A stretch of DNA of 64,000 bases from Clostridia bacterium (GTDB lineage: Bacteria > Bacillota > Clostridia > Oscillospirales > CAG-272). Position 1 is the first letter of the stretch. Every line of letters begins with the position of its first letter. Position numbers and translations under genes: made by a program. The notes beneath the pieces were generated by a model. That model ran no database searches. It was given only the letters and a program-made list of their open reading frames with translations, and had not been told where the DNA came from. The stretch spans positions 96,463-160,462 of the forward strand of contig JAFTNJ010000039.1 of assembly GCA_017451915.1 (NCBI GenBank), in the 5' to 3' direction. This document shows positions 33,779-42,933 of this stretch, in pieces.

Positions 33779-34987
33779 TTATTTTTTCAAAATCGTCTTG
33801 AGGTATTCGCTCAGCTCTGTGGCCATCTTCTTGGTGCTCTCCACACCGGGGTGGGTTCCGTCGCCGCCGGGAACGACGGTCTTGGACGCCGCGTCGGAAA
33901 GCTTACAAATATAAAGATTTGCGCTCTCGCCGCCCAATTTCTCAACGATCTTGGGAAGGGCGGTGTTATAGGCCGCGTTGGGCCTGGAATATCCTATGGG
34001 GAATACGATCGGCACGTCAGCACCGTACTTGGAGCGCAGATTGTCAACCATTTCCTTCACCGCGTTCTCAAAGGCCTGGGTGGAGGCGTTGTTTCCATCG
34101 TTCACACCCTGCTCAATGATGATGGCGCTGGGAACACGGGAGAAATCCCACTCGGGAATACCGGGCAACAAATGCTCGGTCTTGCTGGTACTGAACGCAC
34201 TGTAACGCGCGCCCGCATAGTTCACCAGATCCTTCATTACAAAGCTACGGCTGTTTGTGGTCAGACCAATGGAGGAGCAACCGATCAGAGCCATGTCGGC
34301 GTTCATCATCTCGGCGGTGACAAAGCCAAAGGCCTGCGTCGCGTCGGAGGCGTTGATGCCGCCGCCGGCAACGAGAACATTGGAGCCGTTGAGGATACTG
34401 TCACCGTAGAACTCCAGATAGAGCTCACGATCCGCGGGCTTATCCAAAAAGACGCCCTTGACCGTTACGTTTCCAATCGAACCGTAGGTCCAGATGAATT
34501 GGGTCTGGCTGATCAGACGGAAATCATGCTCACCGCGAGGCAGATCTTTGGCGATGGTAAAATACTGACCGCTGTTGGAGGAGGTCACCTGCAAGCGCAG
34601 ATCGCTGCGCACGCCGTCTACATAGATGGTAAAGCGGGTATCTTTGGCAGAGTTGATCTGCACCTTGACGTCGCCCTCGCAGTGGGCAGCGAAGTGAATA
34701 CCGCCGCAAGCAAAGTCGATGTTAAAAAGATTGTCCTTAACGTAGGTTCTGCCAAGAGCACGAAACACGTCGCTCGTATGCTCGGCCACGTTCAGGGTGG
34801 TTTCGGTCAGGGGCTTGGTGGGATCCTGCCACTCCTCGGTAGGAGCCTCGGTGGTGGGGGTCTCGGTGGTGGGAGCTACGGTGGTCTGCCCTGCCGTGGT
34901 TCCGTTTCCGGCCGTTCCGGTTTGACAGGACACGGCACTCAGGATCATCAGCGCGCTCAAGAGCACCAAAAGAAGCTTCTTTTTCAT
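33779..34987 (-). CDS. CE2-type SGNH esterase lipoprotein (copy 2)
   Basis: 402 residues. Lipobox AVSC (Cys21) and a Thr/Pro-rich linker (VAPTTETPTTEAPTEE) precede a jelly-roll and a SGNH domain with FYGDSILNGS, GVNDGNN and GDGTHPG. The catalytic Ser and His blocks are intact. It differs from copy 1 mainly in the linker and in insertions of the jelly-roll, so the copies may act on different acetylated positions. GAAAGGAAC precedes the ATG. Confidence 0.82.
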   Translation of the reverse strand: MKKKLLLVLLSALMILSAVSCQTGTAGNGTTAGQTTVAPTTETPTTEAPTEEWQDPTKPLTETTLNVAEHTSDVFRALGRTYVKDNLFNIDFACGGIHFAAHCEGDVKVQINSAKDTRFTIYVDGVRSDLRLQVTSSNSGQYFTIAKDLPRGEHDFRLISQTQFIWTYGSIGNVTVKGVFLDKPADRELYLEFYGDSILNGSNVLVAGGGINASDATQAFGFVTAEMMNADMALIGCSSIGLTTNSRSFVMKDLVNYAGARYSAFSTSKTEHLLPGIPEWDFSRVPSAIIIEQGVNDGNNASTQAFENAVKEMVDNLRSKYGADVPIVFPIGYSRPNAAYNTALPKIVEKLGGESANLYICKLSDAASKTVVPGGDGTHPGVESTKKMATELSEYLKTILKK

Positions 34988-35018
34988 AACGGTTGTTCCT
35001 TTCTTTTCTGTTTGTATT

Positions 35019-36203
35019 TTATTTGTTTAACAGATCCTTCAAAAATGCGGTCAGCTCGGCGGCCATCACCTCCGAGGTGGCCACGTTGGGATGCGTTCCG
35101 TCACCGCCGTCGGCCTTGGCAACCGAGGCGTAGGAGAGCTTGCAAACGTAGAGGTTGGCGTCCTCCCCGCCCAAGCCATTCAGCAGGGTGGGAACCACGC
35201 TGTTATAGGCTCCCGAGGAGTACCCCGTGAGGTAAACGATGGGAACGTCCTTGCCGTATTTCTCCCGCAGATGGTTGACCAGGTTGGTCAGCTCGGTCTT
35301 AAAGACCGTTTTTTCGGCGTTGCCGCCGTCGTTGGTTCCCAGGGCAATGATCACCGCGTCGGGGATGCGGGCAAAATCGTAGAGGGGAATGTCCTCCATA
35401 AGCAGTACGCCGTTCTTATCGGCTCCGCTGCTATATTGGGCACCGCAATGGTGCAAAATGTCCTTCATGATAAAGTTGCGGTTGTTGCAGGTCAGGCCAA
35501 TGGCCGAACAGCCCACACCGCTCATGTCGGCGTTCAGTGCCTCGGCGGTAAGCCAGGCGTAGGACTTGGTGGAATCGGTGGTATGAACGCTGGTTTCGCC
35601 CATATAAACGTTGGCTCCGTTGGAGATGCTATCGCCGTAAAACTCCAAAAAGAGCTCCCGCTCCGCCGGCTTTTCACAAAATTCGCCCTGAATGGTGATC
35701 TCGCCCAGGGATGCCTGGGTCCAGATGAACTGGGTCTGGTTCACCAATCGGAACTCGTGTACCCCGGGCTCCAGGCCGCGGGCGATGACAAAGCTTTGTC
35801 CGCTGAGGGTTTTATCCACGTACAAACGGGTAGACGAAAGCTCGCCGTCGATGTAAATGGAAAAATAGTTGGCGGCCACCACGCGCGCGGGATTGACAAA
35901 GATCTGTACCGATACCACGTCCTTGCAATCGGCTACGAAATGGATCCCCGTATTGGAGAAATCCAGGTAGAGCCGATCCTCCTTGACGTACGTGCGTCCC
36001 AGGGTGCGAAAGACATCGTCCAGATGCTCGCTCACCTTCAGGGTTTGGTAGTTGTATTCCTTGGGTGCCTGGGTGGTGGCGGGGGTGGTAGCCACGGCGG
36101 TCTGCCCTGCCGTGGTAGTGACGGGCTCCGCAGAGGGGCCTTGACAAGAGATCGCAGAAAACATCATAAGCATACTCAAAGCAACGTAAAGAATTCGCTT
36201 CAT
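35019..36203 (-). CDS. CE2-type SGNH esterase lipoprotein (copy 3)
   Basis: 394 residues. Lipobox AISC (Cys20), short Thr-rich linker, jelly-roll and SGNH domain with FYGDSISNGA, LGTNDGG and GDGTHPN. In this copy the block III reads GTND rather than GVND. Start 36203 is set by AAGGGAAGGAAC and the lipoprotein signal; the frame runs further upstream without support. It is the first esterase transcribed, 111 bp after the membrane protein gene. Confidence 0.82.
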   Translation of the reverse strand: MKRILYVALSMLMMFSAISCQGPSAEPVTTTAGQTAVATTPATTQAPKEYNYQTLKVSEHLDDVFRTLGRTYVKEDRLYLDFSNTGIHFVADCKDVVSVQIFVNPARVVAANYFSIYIDGELSSTRLYVDKTLSGQSFVIARGLEPGVHEFRLVNQTQFIWTQASLGEITIQGEFCEKPAERELFLEFYGDSISNGANVYMGETSVHTTDSTKSYAWLTAEALNADMSGVGCSAIGLTCNNRNFIMKDILHHCGAQYSSGADKNGVLLMEDIPLYDFARIPDAVIIALGTNDGGNAEKTVFKTELTNLVNHLREKYGKDVPIVYLTGYSSGAYNSVVPTLLNGLGGEDANLYVCKLSYASVAKADGGDGTHPNVATSEVMAAELTAFLKDLLNK

Positions 36204-36314
36204 ACCGTTCCTTCCCTTTTGTTGGATTTGGAATGACGGCGGGGCAAGCACATCCTGCCGTTTTGGGGTCGAATATTGGGGAAAATGCGCGAAAAAACGC
36301 ACACGTACCGCAAA

Positions 36315-37016
36315 TTACGGAGACATGAGGTTGATAAAGTTATCCATAAGCTGGAGCAGATCGGGGAGCAGCCAGCACAGCAGTGCCGCCAAAACGAAGG
36401 CCCCCACCACCGACAGCAGGAAGAGTCCCCAGCCCGAGCCCTTGCGCTCAAAACGAACCTCCGCGCGGTAGCGCAGCTCCTCGGGAAGATAAAACCGTGC
36501 CGTGGTATAATCGGGACGGAAGCGTCTGGGCTCGAATGCGGACGCGGGCTTTCCGGCCGCCAGATGGGCCTCCTTACGGGCCTGTTCCCCGGCCAGGAAC
36601 TCCTCCTCCTGCACACAGCGGATCACCTTGCGCAGGGTGACGCCCCTCCACAGCTCCGACCGAATGGAGGAGCTGCGGAAATAGCCAAGCTCGGAGAGCG
36701 TCAAGGCGGTTTCGGGACTGTTTGCCCCGGACTTGACCAGCTTGCGGACGAATCCCCCAAGCACCGAGCGGGTATAGGCGGTCATGCCCGCGGCAATGAC
36801 AATGCCAAAGGCCAGGGCAATAAAGATGGTTTGCAGAGTGGCGGCGGCGTCACTCCCCAGGGTAAAGTTGTCGTAGGCGCCAAGCTCCACGGTAAAATAA
36901 CGCTCTTTCAAAAAGGTCAGCAGCTCGTGGATCACGGAATTGCGATACCACACCGAAAGCTTTTCCCAAAAGGATTCGCTTCCCGCGCTGAACAAAACAG
37001 CGGTCATAGAATACAT
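36315..37016 (-). CDS. Membrane protein of unknown function downstream of serS
   Basis: 233 residues. Two hydrophobic helices: about residues 55-75 (TLQTIFIALAFGIVIAAGMT) and 205-228 (GWGLFLLSVVGAFVLAALLC), with a charged cytoplasmic or external middle region (about 80-200) rich in Arg and Glu. No family recognised. Start 37016 follows AAAGGAG. It begins 47 bp after serS, so it is probably expressed with it. Confidence 0.7.
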   Translation of the reverse strand: MYSMTAVLFSAGSESFWEKLSVWYRNSVIHELLTFLKERYFTVELGAYDNFTLGSDAAATLQTIFIALAFGIVIAAGMTAYTRSVLGGFVRKLVKSGANSPETALTLSELGYFRSSSIRSELWRGVTLRKVIRCVQEEEFLAGEQARKEAHLAAGKPASAFEPRRFRPDYTTARFYLPEELRYRAEVRFERKGSGWGLFLLSVVGAFVLAALLCWLLPDLLQLMDNFINLMSP

Positions 37017-37063
37017 AACATTCTCCTTTCGAATCAGATCACGGAGAGGAGGAAACAAGAGGA

Positions 37064-38344
37064 TTATTTCTTAATCACGTCCACGCCAAGGTACTTGCGC
37101 AGCACTTCGGGCACGGTTACGCTGCCGTCGGCGTTCTGGTTCTGCTCCACCAGGGCGGGGAAAATGCGGCTGGTGGCCAGACCCGAGCCGTTGAGGGTGT
37201 GCAAAAATTCGATCTTGCCGTTGTCGCGCTTTACACGCATCATGCCGCGGCGGGCCTGGTAATCTCTGGCATTGGATACCGAGGAAACCTCCTTGTAGCC
37301 GTTCATGGAAGGAATGTTGATCTCAATATCGTAGGTGCGTGCCATGGAGGCCGAGCAGTCCTCTGCCGCCAGCTTAACGGTGCGGAAGTGGAAGCCCAGA
37401 CCCTTGACCAGGTTCTCGGCGTTGGTGACCAGCTCCTCAAAGGCCTCGTCGCTCTTTTCGGGCAGGGTGTACTGCACCATTTCCACCTTGTTGAACTGGT
37501 GACCGCGCACCATGCCTCTCTCGTCGGCACGGTAGGAGCCGGCCTCGCGGCGGAAGCAGGGGGTGTAGCTGATATACTTTTTGGGCAGATCGGCCTCGGT
37601 CAGGATCTCGTCACGGTGGAGGGAAACCAGAGCCGTCTCGGCGGTGGGAAGCATAAAGCGTCTTCTCTCGTCCTCGGCGGTCTCCATCCAGTACACGTCG
37701 TCCTGGAACTTGGGGAACTGGCCGGCGGTCAGACCGCACTCGTAGCCCAGCATATGGGGAACCAGCATGAGCTGATAGTTATTTCCAAGATGGAAATCAA
37801 TGAAATAGTTGAGCAGAGCCCACTCCAGGCGCGCGCCCAGACCCGAATAGATCCAGAAGCCGTTGCCCGAAAGCTTTACGCCGCGCTTGTAGTCGATCAG
37901 ACCCAGATCGGTGCAAAGATCCACGTGATTCTTGGGCTCAAAATCAAACTTGCGGGGCTCGCCGTAGTAGCGCAGGGGCTCGTTGTTCTCCTTGCCGCCC
38001 TCCTTCAGATCGGTGTCGGGCAGGTTGGGCAGACCCAGCATAAAGGAGGTGAGTTGGGTCTCCACTTCCTTGAGCTTATCGTCGTTGGCCTTGGTCTTGG
38101 CACCCAGCTCCTTCATTGCGGCAAAAATGGGAGCCAGATCCTTCCCTTCCTTCTTGTACTGAGGGATCAGCTTGTTGGTCTTGTTCTGCTCGGCCTTGAG
38201 TGCCTCGTTCTCAGCAATGATAGCACGGCGCTCGCCGTCCAGCTTCAGGATCATTTCAATGTCCTCTTTGGCATCCTTGCCCTTCTTGGCCAGGCGTGCA
38301 ATCACTTCCTCGGGTTGTTCCTTGATATATTTAATGTCCAGCAT
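37064..38344 (-). CDS. serS: Seryl-tRNA synthetase
   Basis: 426 residues, standard length. Residues 1-105 form the long N-terminal antiparallel coiled-coil arm (KEDIEMILKLDGERRAIIAE), and the class II core follows with motif 2 (SYTPCFRREAGSYRADERGM) and motif 3 (GSGLATSRIFPALVEQNQN). It charges tRNA-Ser with serine in the cytoplasm. AAAGGAG lies before the ATG. Its 55-bp leader is too short for a T-box. It follows parB. Confidence 0.97.
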   Translation of the reverse strand: MLDIKYIKEQPEEVIARLAKKGKDAKEDIEMILKLDGERRAIIAENEALKAEQNKTNKLIPQYKKEGKDLAPIFAAMKELGAKTKANDDKLKEVETQLTSFMLGLPNLPDTDLKEGGKENNEPLRYYGEPRKFDFEPKNHVDLCTDLGLIDYKRGVKLSGNGFWIYSGLGARLEWALLNYFIDFHLGNNYQLMLVPHMLGYECGLTAGQFPKFQDDVYWMETAEDERRRFMLPTAETALVSLHRDEILTEADLPKKYISYTPCFRREAGSYRADERGMVRGHQFNKVEMVQYTLPEKSDEAFEELVTNAENLVKGLGFHFRTVKLAAEDCSASMARTYDIEINIPSMNGYKEVSSVSNARDYQARRGMMRVKRDNGKIEFLHTLNGSGLATSRIFPALVEQNQNADGSVTVPEVLRKYLGVDVIKK

Positions 38345-38399
38345 GGGGATTCTCCTTTAAAATTGTTAAATATTGGTAATTTTGTTAATAACTGGGATA

Positions 38400-39293
38400 T
38401 TATTCCTCTTCGGCAAAAAATCCTTCGCCACAAATGGTCTTCAGCAGGGCTTCCAGATCCTCGTCATCGCTGTAAGCCAGCTCCACAACCTTCTTTTTGT
38501 TGGTCTTGAGAATACGGACGCGGCGTCCCAGCACGGTTACGGCGCGGTGCTCCAGGTCCTTCATATAGGCCTTGCGCTGGGTAAGAGGCTCGTCCTCCTC
38601 GGCAACCTCCTCGGGCTCGTAGTTCATGAGGCGAATGGTACGTTCCACGTCGCGGACCGAAAGATCCTTTTCCACGATCTTTTGCGCCAAGGGAAGCATC
38701 TGCTCCTCGTTTTTCAGCCCCAGCAGAGCACGGGCGTGACCTGCGGAGAGGCTTCCGTTCTTCAAAAGCTCCAGAACCTCGTCGGGAAGCTCCAAAAGAC
38801 GCAGAAGATTGGTGACAGTGGAACGGCTCTTGCCCACCTGACGGGCCACTTCCTCCTGGGTCAGGTCAAAGCGGTCGATCAAAGTCTTGTAAGCAAAGGC
38901 TTCTTCCACGGGATTGAGGTCTTCTCTTTGTACGTTCTCGATGACAGCCACCTGGGCGGTCTTGAGATCGTCACCGTCCAGAACAATGGCGGGGATCTCG
39001 CTCAGACCAGCCATTTTGGCGGCACGCCAGCGGCGCTCGCCGGCAATGATCTCATAAGAGCCCTGCAACAAAGCGTTTTCCCGCACGATGATGGGCTGAA
39101 GCACACCAAATTGACCAATGGAATCGGCCAACTGCTCCAGGGACTCATGCCCAAAGGTCTTTCGAGGCTGATCGCTGCGAGGCTCCACGTCGGCCATACG
39201 GAGGGTAACAGCCGCGTTATTGCCCTTCCCTGCCGAAATCATGTTGTCATCCAGCAGATTCAAAAAATCTCTACCAATTCTCGGTTTTGCCAT
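38400..39293 (-). CDS. parB: Chromosome partitioning protein ParB
   Basis: 297 residues. N-terminal ParB/Srx domain with the CTP-binding motif GERRWRA, central helix-turn-helix for parS (LTQEEVARQVGKSRSTVTNL), and a C-terminal dimerisation domain. CTP-dependent clamp that loads at parS and spreads over nearby DNA. The ribosome binding site AAAGGAGG overlaps the end of parA, 13 bp upstream, so the genes are coupled. Three parS sites lie just upstream of parA. Confidence 0.96.
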   Translation of the reverse strand: MAKPRIGRDFLNLLDDNMISAGKGNNAAVTLRMADVEPRSDQPRKTFGHESLEQLADSIGQFGVLQPIIVRENALLQGSYEIIAGERRWRAAKMAGLSEIPAIVLDGDDLKTAQVAVIENVQREDLNPVEEAFAYKTLIDRFDLTQEEVARQVGKSRSTVTNLLRLLELPDEVLELLKNGSLSAGHARALLGLKNEEQMLPLAQKIVEKDLSVRDVERTIRLMNYEPEEVAEEDEPLTQRKAYMKDLEHRAVTVLGRRVRILKTNKKKVVELAYSDDEDLEALLKTICGEGFFAEEE

Positions 39294-39306
39294 GGTAAAA
39301 CCTCCT

Positions 39307-40074
39307 TTAGATACGCTCTGCCAGCTCTTTGGCCACGTTCATGTACTCCAGAGAGCCCTTGGAGCGTTTTTCGTGGTAGTACACGGGAGCACCAAAGCCG
39401 GGAGCCTCGGAGACCTTTACGTTTCTCGAAATGGTGGTTTCAAAGAGCTTGTCGGCATAATGCTTTTTCAGCTCGTTGATGACCTGCATAGAGAGGATCA
39501 AACGGCTGTTGTACATAGTGATCAGAATTCCGGTAACGTTCAGGGTCTTGTTGTAGTGCTGCTTGATGCGGCTGATGGTAAACATCAGCTGGGAAAGCCC
39601 CTCCAGCGCAAAAAATTCGCACTGCATGGGAATCACCACGCCGTCGCTGGCACTCAAAGCGTTTACCGTCATCATACCCAGAGAAGGAGGACAGTCGATA
39701 ATGATGTAATCATAGGTCTCTCTCGCTTCCTCTAACTTCTTCTTTAAAACGTACTCCCCTTCTTCCTTTTCGCCCAGCTCATACTCGGCACGCGCCAGAG
39801 TGGTGTGGGTAGGAATGACGCTGAGATTGTCATAGCGCGTCTTCAGTGCCACCTGCGACACAGTCGCATCGGTGGTCAGCAGATCCAACGTGGTCATTTT
39901 CAGGGATTTTTTCATTACCCCTACCCCACTGGTGGCATTGCCCTGGGGATCCAGATCAATGAGCAGTACTTTATATCCCAAAACGCCAAGCGATGCGGCA
40001 ATATTCACCGCCGAGGTGGTCTTGCCTACGCCGCCCTTTTGGTTTGCAAATGCAATAATTTTTCCCATTGGCAT
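39307..40074 (-). CDS. parA: Chromosome partitioning ATPase ParA (Soj)
   Basis: 255 residues. Deviant Walker A KGGVGKTT (13-20), Walker A' (LIDLDPQGNATSG) and Walker B (IIIDCPPSLG). It forms ATP dimers on the nucleoid and moves ParB-bound origins. Start 40074 follows AAAGGA; an upstream in-frame ATG has none. The promoter and three parS sites are directly upstream. Confidence 0.96.
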   Translation of the reverse strand: MPMGKIIAFANQKGGVGKTTSAVNIAASLGVLGYKVLLIDLDPQGNATSGVGVMKKSLKMTTLDLLTTDATVSQVALKTRYDNLSVIPTHTTLARAEYELGEKEEGEYVLKKKLEEARETYDYIIIDCPPSLGMMTVNALSASDGVVIPMQCEFFALEGLSQLMFTISRIKQHYNKTLNVTGILITMYNSRLILSMQVINELKKHYADKLFETTISRNVKVSEAPGFGAPVYYHEKRSKGSLEYMNVAKELAERI

Positions 40075-40104
40075 TGTATTTCCTTTCAAAAAAATCTTTT
40101 CCTT

Positions 40105-40133
40105 ATTATATCACATCTTGCCAAAAAATTCAA
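40105..40133 (-). promoter_or_regulatory. parAB promoter
   Basis: On the minus strand TTGAAT (40133-40128) and TATAAT (40110-40105) with a 17-bp spacer. The nearest parS lies about 40 bp upstream, so ParB spreading could repress it. Confidence 0.8.
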
Positions 40134-40174
40134 CAGATAATCGCAAGAAAATGTAAATTCACAATTATTTTTCA

Positions 40175-40190
40175 TGTTTCACGTGAAACA
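40175..40190. promoter_or_regulatory. parS site 1
   Basis: TGTTTCACGTGAAACA, a perfect 16-bp match to the bacterial parS consensus. Confidence 0.97.
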
Positions 40191-40211
40191 TTCGCCGTTA
40201 AACAATAAAAA

Positions 40212-40227
40212 AGTTTCACGTGAAACA
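40212..40227. promoter_or_regulatory. parS site 2
   Basis: AGTTTCACGTGAAACA, one mismatch at the first base of the consensus. It lies 37 bp from site 1. Confidence 0.93.
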
Positions 40228-40247
40228 TTCGCTTCTCTCGAAAAGAA

Positions 40248-40263
40248 GGTTTCACGTGAAACA
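40248..40263. promoter_or_regulatory. parS site 3
   Basis: GGTTTCACGTGAAACA, one mismatch at the first base. It lies 36 bp from site 2 and just before the rsmG stop codon. Confidence 0.93.
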
Positions 40264-40271
40264 TTCATGTT

Positions 40272-40994
40272 TTATAGCGGCTTTTTCAAGATGGTAGCAT
40301 AGGCTCTCGGGTATTGCTTGGGGGTTGGCGAGATCTTTTCCACCTCCACCAGGCAACGGTCCTCACTTCCCTCTTCTAAGAGTAAAGGATCCGAAAATAG
40401 GACCGCCTTGCCACCCAGAATCCGAATGGCGTTTTGCGCTTCGGCCAATTCTTCTTCACCTTTGGCGCCCTTCATGGCCACCAGCTTTCCACCAAGACGA
40501 ACATACGGCATACAAAGCTCGCACAATACATTCAAACGCGCCACCGCACGACTAACAACAACATCAAACTCCCCAAGAGAGGCTCGGATCTTGCCATCTT
40601 CCGCCCGTCCAGCCACCCCTTTTAGGTTGGAAAGCCCCAAAAGCACGGCACTTTCGTTGAGGAAGCGGATCTTTTTGTCGGTGCTGTCCAGAGCCACCAG
40701 GGTCAGATCGGGTCGCGCGATGGCCAAAGGAATCGACGGAAACCCGGGGCCGCACCCCAGATCCAGCACTCGCGCGCTTTGCGGGATCCGAGCACTCACG
40801 GTCAAGGAATCCACAAAATGCTTGGTAACCACATCGGGTAGATTGCGAATTGCCGTGAGATTGGTGGTTTGATTGACCTGTAGCAAGTGGTTGGCAAAGC
40901 GCCAAAAGGTGTCCATTTGTCCATCGTTCAGGGGAGCAATTCCATTTTTCTCACAGGATCGCAGGAAAAAGGACTTAAATTGAGTAAATTCCAT
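40272..40994 (-). CDS. rsmG: 16S rRNA (guanine-527-N7) methyltransferase
   Basis: 240 residues. SAM-binding motif VLDLGCGPGFPSIPLAI near residue 96 and the GidB signature ending KQYPRAYATILKKPL. It methylates G527 of 16S rRNA. It follows mnmG by nine bases, a conserved pairing (gidAB). Confidence 0.95.
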   Translation of the reverse strand: MEFTQFKSFFLRSCEKNGIAPLNDGQMDTFWRFANHLLQVNQTTNLTAIRNLPDVVTKHFVDSLTVSARIPQSARVLDLGCGPGFPSIPLAIARPDLTLVALDSTDKKIRFLNESAVLLGLSNLKGVAGRAEDGKIRASLGEFDVVVSRAVARLNVLCELCMPYVRLGGKLVAMKGAKGEEELAEAQNAIRILGGKAVLFSDPLLLEEGSEDRCLVEVEKISPTPKQYPRAYATILKKPL

Positions 40995-41003
40995 GCAGAA
41001 ACC

Positions 41004-42890
41004 TCATTTCATACCAAGATAAATCAACAGAACCGAAACGTCCGCGGGATTCACACCACTGATGCGAGAGGCCTGTCCCAGAGTCAAGGGACGGATTTGA
41101 TTCAGCTTTTGTGCCGCCTCCAGACGCAATCCGCGAATCGACGAATAATCCAGATTCGCAGGAAGTTTCTTTTCCTCCAGCTTGCGGTGTCGTTCCACCT
41201 CGGAGAGCTGACGGTTGGCATAACCGGCGTATTTGATGTCGGTCTCCACGCTCAAGCGAACCAAATAAGGCAATTCGGGACGGTTGGGGTCGATTTGAGC
41301 CAACTGCTCATAGGTGACCGGGGGTCTGCGCAGCAGATCCGCAAGAGACGCTCCCGATTTGAGGGGTGTTTCGCCAATGGAGAGCAAAAAATCCTTGGCG
41401 TCGGCAGGGGATACGTGAGTGGATTCCAGGCGTTCCTTTTCGGCCTCCTGCACAGCCACTTTAGAACAATAGGAAGCATAACGCCCCTCGCTGATCAGTC
41501 CCATCTCATAGCCAACCGGGGTCAGGCGGCGATCGGCGTTGTCCTGACGGAGCAACAACCGGTACTCCGAGCGCGAGGTCATCATGCGGTAGGGCTCGTT
41601 GGTTCCTTTGGTGACAAGATCGTCAATCAGGGTGCCAATATAGCTGCCGGAACGGGGAAGCAACAGAGGTTCCTTTCCAAGCACCCGTCGCGCGGCGTTG
41701 ATACCAGCCACGAGCCCCTGGGCGGCGGCCTCCTCGTAGCCCGAGGTGCCGTTAAACTGTCCCGCGCCAAAGAGTCCCGCCACCGATTTGAACTCCAAGG
41801 AGGCGTCCATTTGGGTGGGATCGGCGCAATCGTACTCAATGGCATAGGCGTAGCGCATGATCTGGGCGTCGGCAAAGCCGGGAAGGGAGGCCAGCATCTG
41901 CTTTTGCACGTCGGTGGGCAGGGAAGTGGAAAAGCCTTGAATATACATCTCCTCGGTGTTCTCTCCCACAGGCTCCACAAAGAGCTGGTGGCGTTCCTTA
42001 TCGGCAAAACGAACCAATTTATCTTCAATGGAAGGGCAGTAGCGGGGACCGGTGCCGTGGATCTTGCCCGAATAGAGGGCACTTCGGGTGATATTCTCCC
42101 GAATGATCCGATGGGTCTCGGCGTTGGTATAAACAATGTGACAAGGGATTTGAGAAAGACCGTCAAACAGATCCTCCCCGTGGAGGGCGGAATAGGGAAT
42201 CATCCGTTCCTCTCCGGGCTGCTCCTCCAGGCAGGAAAAATCAATAGTGGCGCGCTTGACACGCGCGGGGGTGCCGGTTTTGAAGCGAAGCAGACGGATC
42301 CCCGCCGCCTGCAGGGACGCAGAAAGCCCCTTGGCAGGCAACAGGCCGTCGGGCCCCGCCTCGTAGCTCACGTCACCCACAAAAATAGCGCTTTCCAGGA
42401 AGGTTCCCGTGGCAAGCACCACGCAATCACATTCCCATTGCTCCTTCAAACGGGTGACCACGCCACGCACGCGGCGAGGAGACCCCTCGTCCAAAAGGAG
42501 CTCGGTAACCTCTCCCTGGATCAATCTTAAATTGGAAGTTTTTTCCAGCACCTCTTTCATAAGAAGCTGGTATTTTCGGCGGTCGACCTGCACCCGCTTG
42601 CTTTGCACCGCGGCACCCTTGCCAAGGTTCAAGGTACGGGATTGCAGCGTCACCAAATCGGCCACGCGACCCATCTCTCCGCCCAGGGCGTCGATTTCGT
42701 AAACCAGATGCCCCTTGGCGGTTCCGCCAATGGAGGGATTGCAGGGCAGATTGGCCACGGCGTCCAAAGAGAGGGTAAAGAGGACGGTGTCCACTCCCAG
42801 TCTGGCCGATGCCAAAGCTGCTTCGATCCCCGCGTGTCCCGCGCCGATCACAATCACCTGCGCGCGGCAGGCGTTATTGGAAACTGACAT
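41004..42890 (-). CDS. mnmG: tRNA uridine 5-carboxymethylaminomethyl modification enzyme
   Basis: 628 residues, full length. FAD-binding motif GAGHAGIEAALASARLG near residue 17, GATGTFLES-type second dinucleotide region (ATGTFLESAIF), and the C-terminal helical domain (LTLGQASRISGVNPADVSVL). With MnmE it modifies U34 of certain tRNAs. The mnmE gene is not in this window. The leader carries a perfect palindrome and the 14-bp motif also found before ahcY and alr. Confidence 0.96.
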   Translation of the reverse strand: MSVSNNACRAQVIVIGAGHAGIEAALASARLGVDTVLFTLSLDAVANLPCNPSIGGTAKGHLVYEIDALGGEMGRVADLVTLQSRTLNLGKGAAVQSKRVQVDRRKYQLLMKEVLEKTSNLRLIQGEVTELLLDEGSPRRVRGVVTRLKEQWECDCVVLATGTFLESAIFVGDVSYEAGPDGLLPAKGLSASLQAAGIRLLRFKTGTPARVKRATIDFSCLEEQPGEERMIPYSALHGEDLFDGLSQIPCHIVYTNAETHRIIRENITRSALYSGKIHGTGPRYCPSIEDKLVRFADKERHQLFVEPVGENTEEMYIQGFSTSLPTDVQKQMLASLPGFADAQIMRYAYAIEYDCADPTQMDASLEFKSVAGLFGAGQFNGTSGYEEAAAQGLVAGINAARRVLGKEPLLLPRSGSYIGTLIDDLVTKGTNEPYRMMTSRSEYRLLLRQDNADRRLTPVGYEMGLISEGRYASYCSKVAVQEAEKERLESTHVSPADAKDFLLSIGETPLKSGASLADLLRRPPVTYEQLAQIDPNRPELPYLVRLSVETDIKYAGYANRQLSEVERHRKLEEKKLPANLDYSSIRGLRLEAAQKLNQIRPLTLGQASRISGVNPADVSVLLIYLGMK

Positions 42891-42905
42891 AGATTCTCCT
42901 CGTAA

Positions 42906-42931
42906 GTCTTGTTAAACAAGACAAATATTGC
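42906..42931. promoter_or_regulatory. Palindrome plus AAGACAAATATTGC motif upstream of mnmG
   Basis: GTCTTGTTAAACAAGAC (42906-42922) is an 8+1+8 palindrome. It overlaps AAGACAAATATTGC (42918-42931), a 14-mer also found at 44191 and 48381. Confidence 0.5.
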
Positions 42932-42933
42932 TA

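Noticed and set aside
36330-36350. A DnaA-box-like TTATCCATA, suggesting oriC.
   Set aside because: It is a single mismatched site inside a coding gene with no cluster of boxes or AT-rich unwinding region.
38345-38399. A possible T-box before serS.
   Set aside because: The gap is only 55 bp and shows no T-box structure or terminator.
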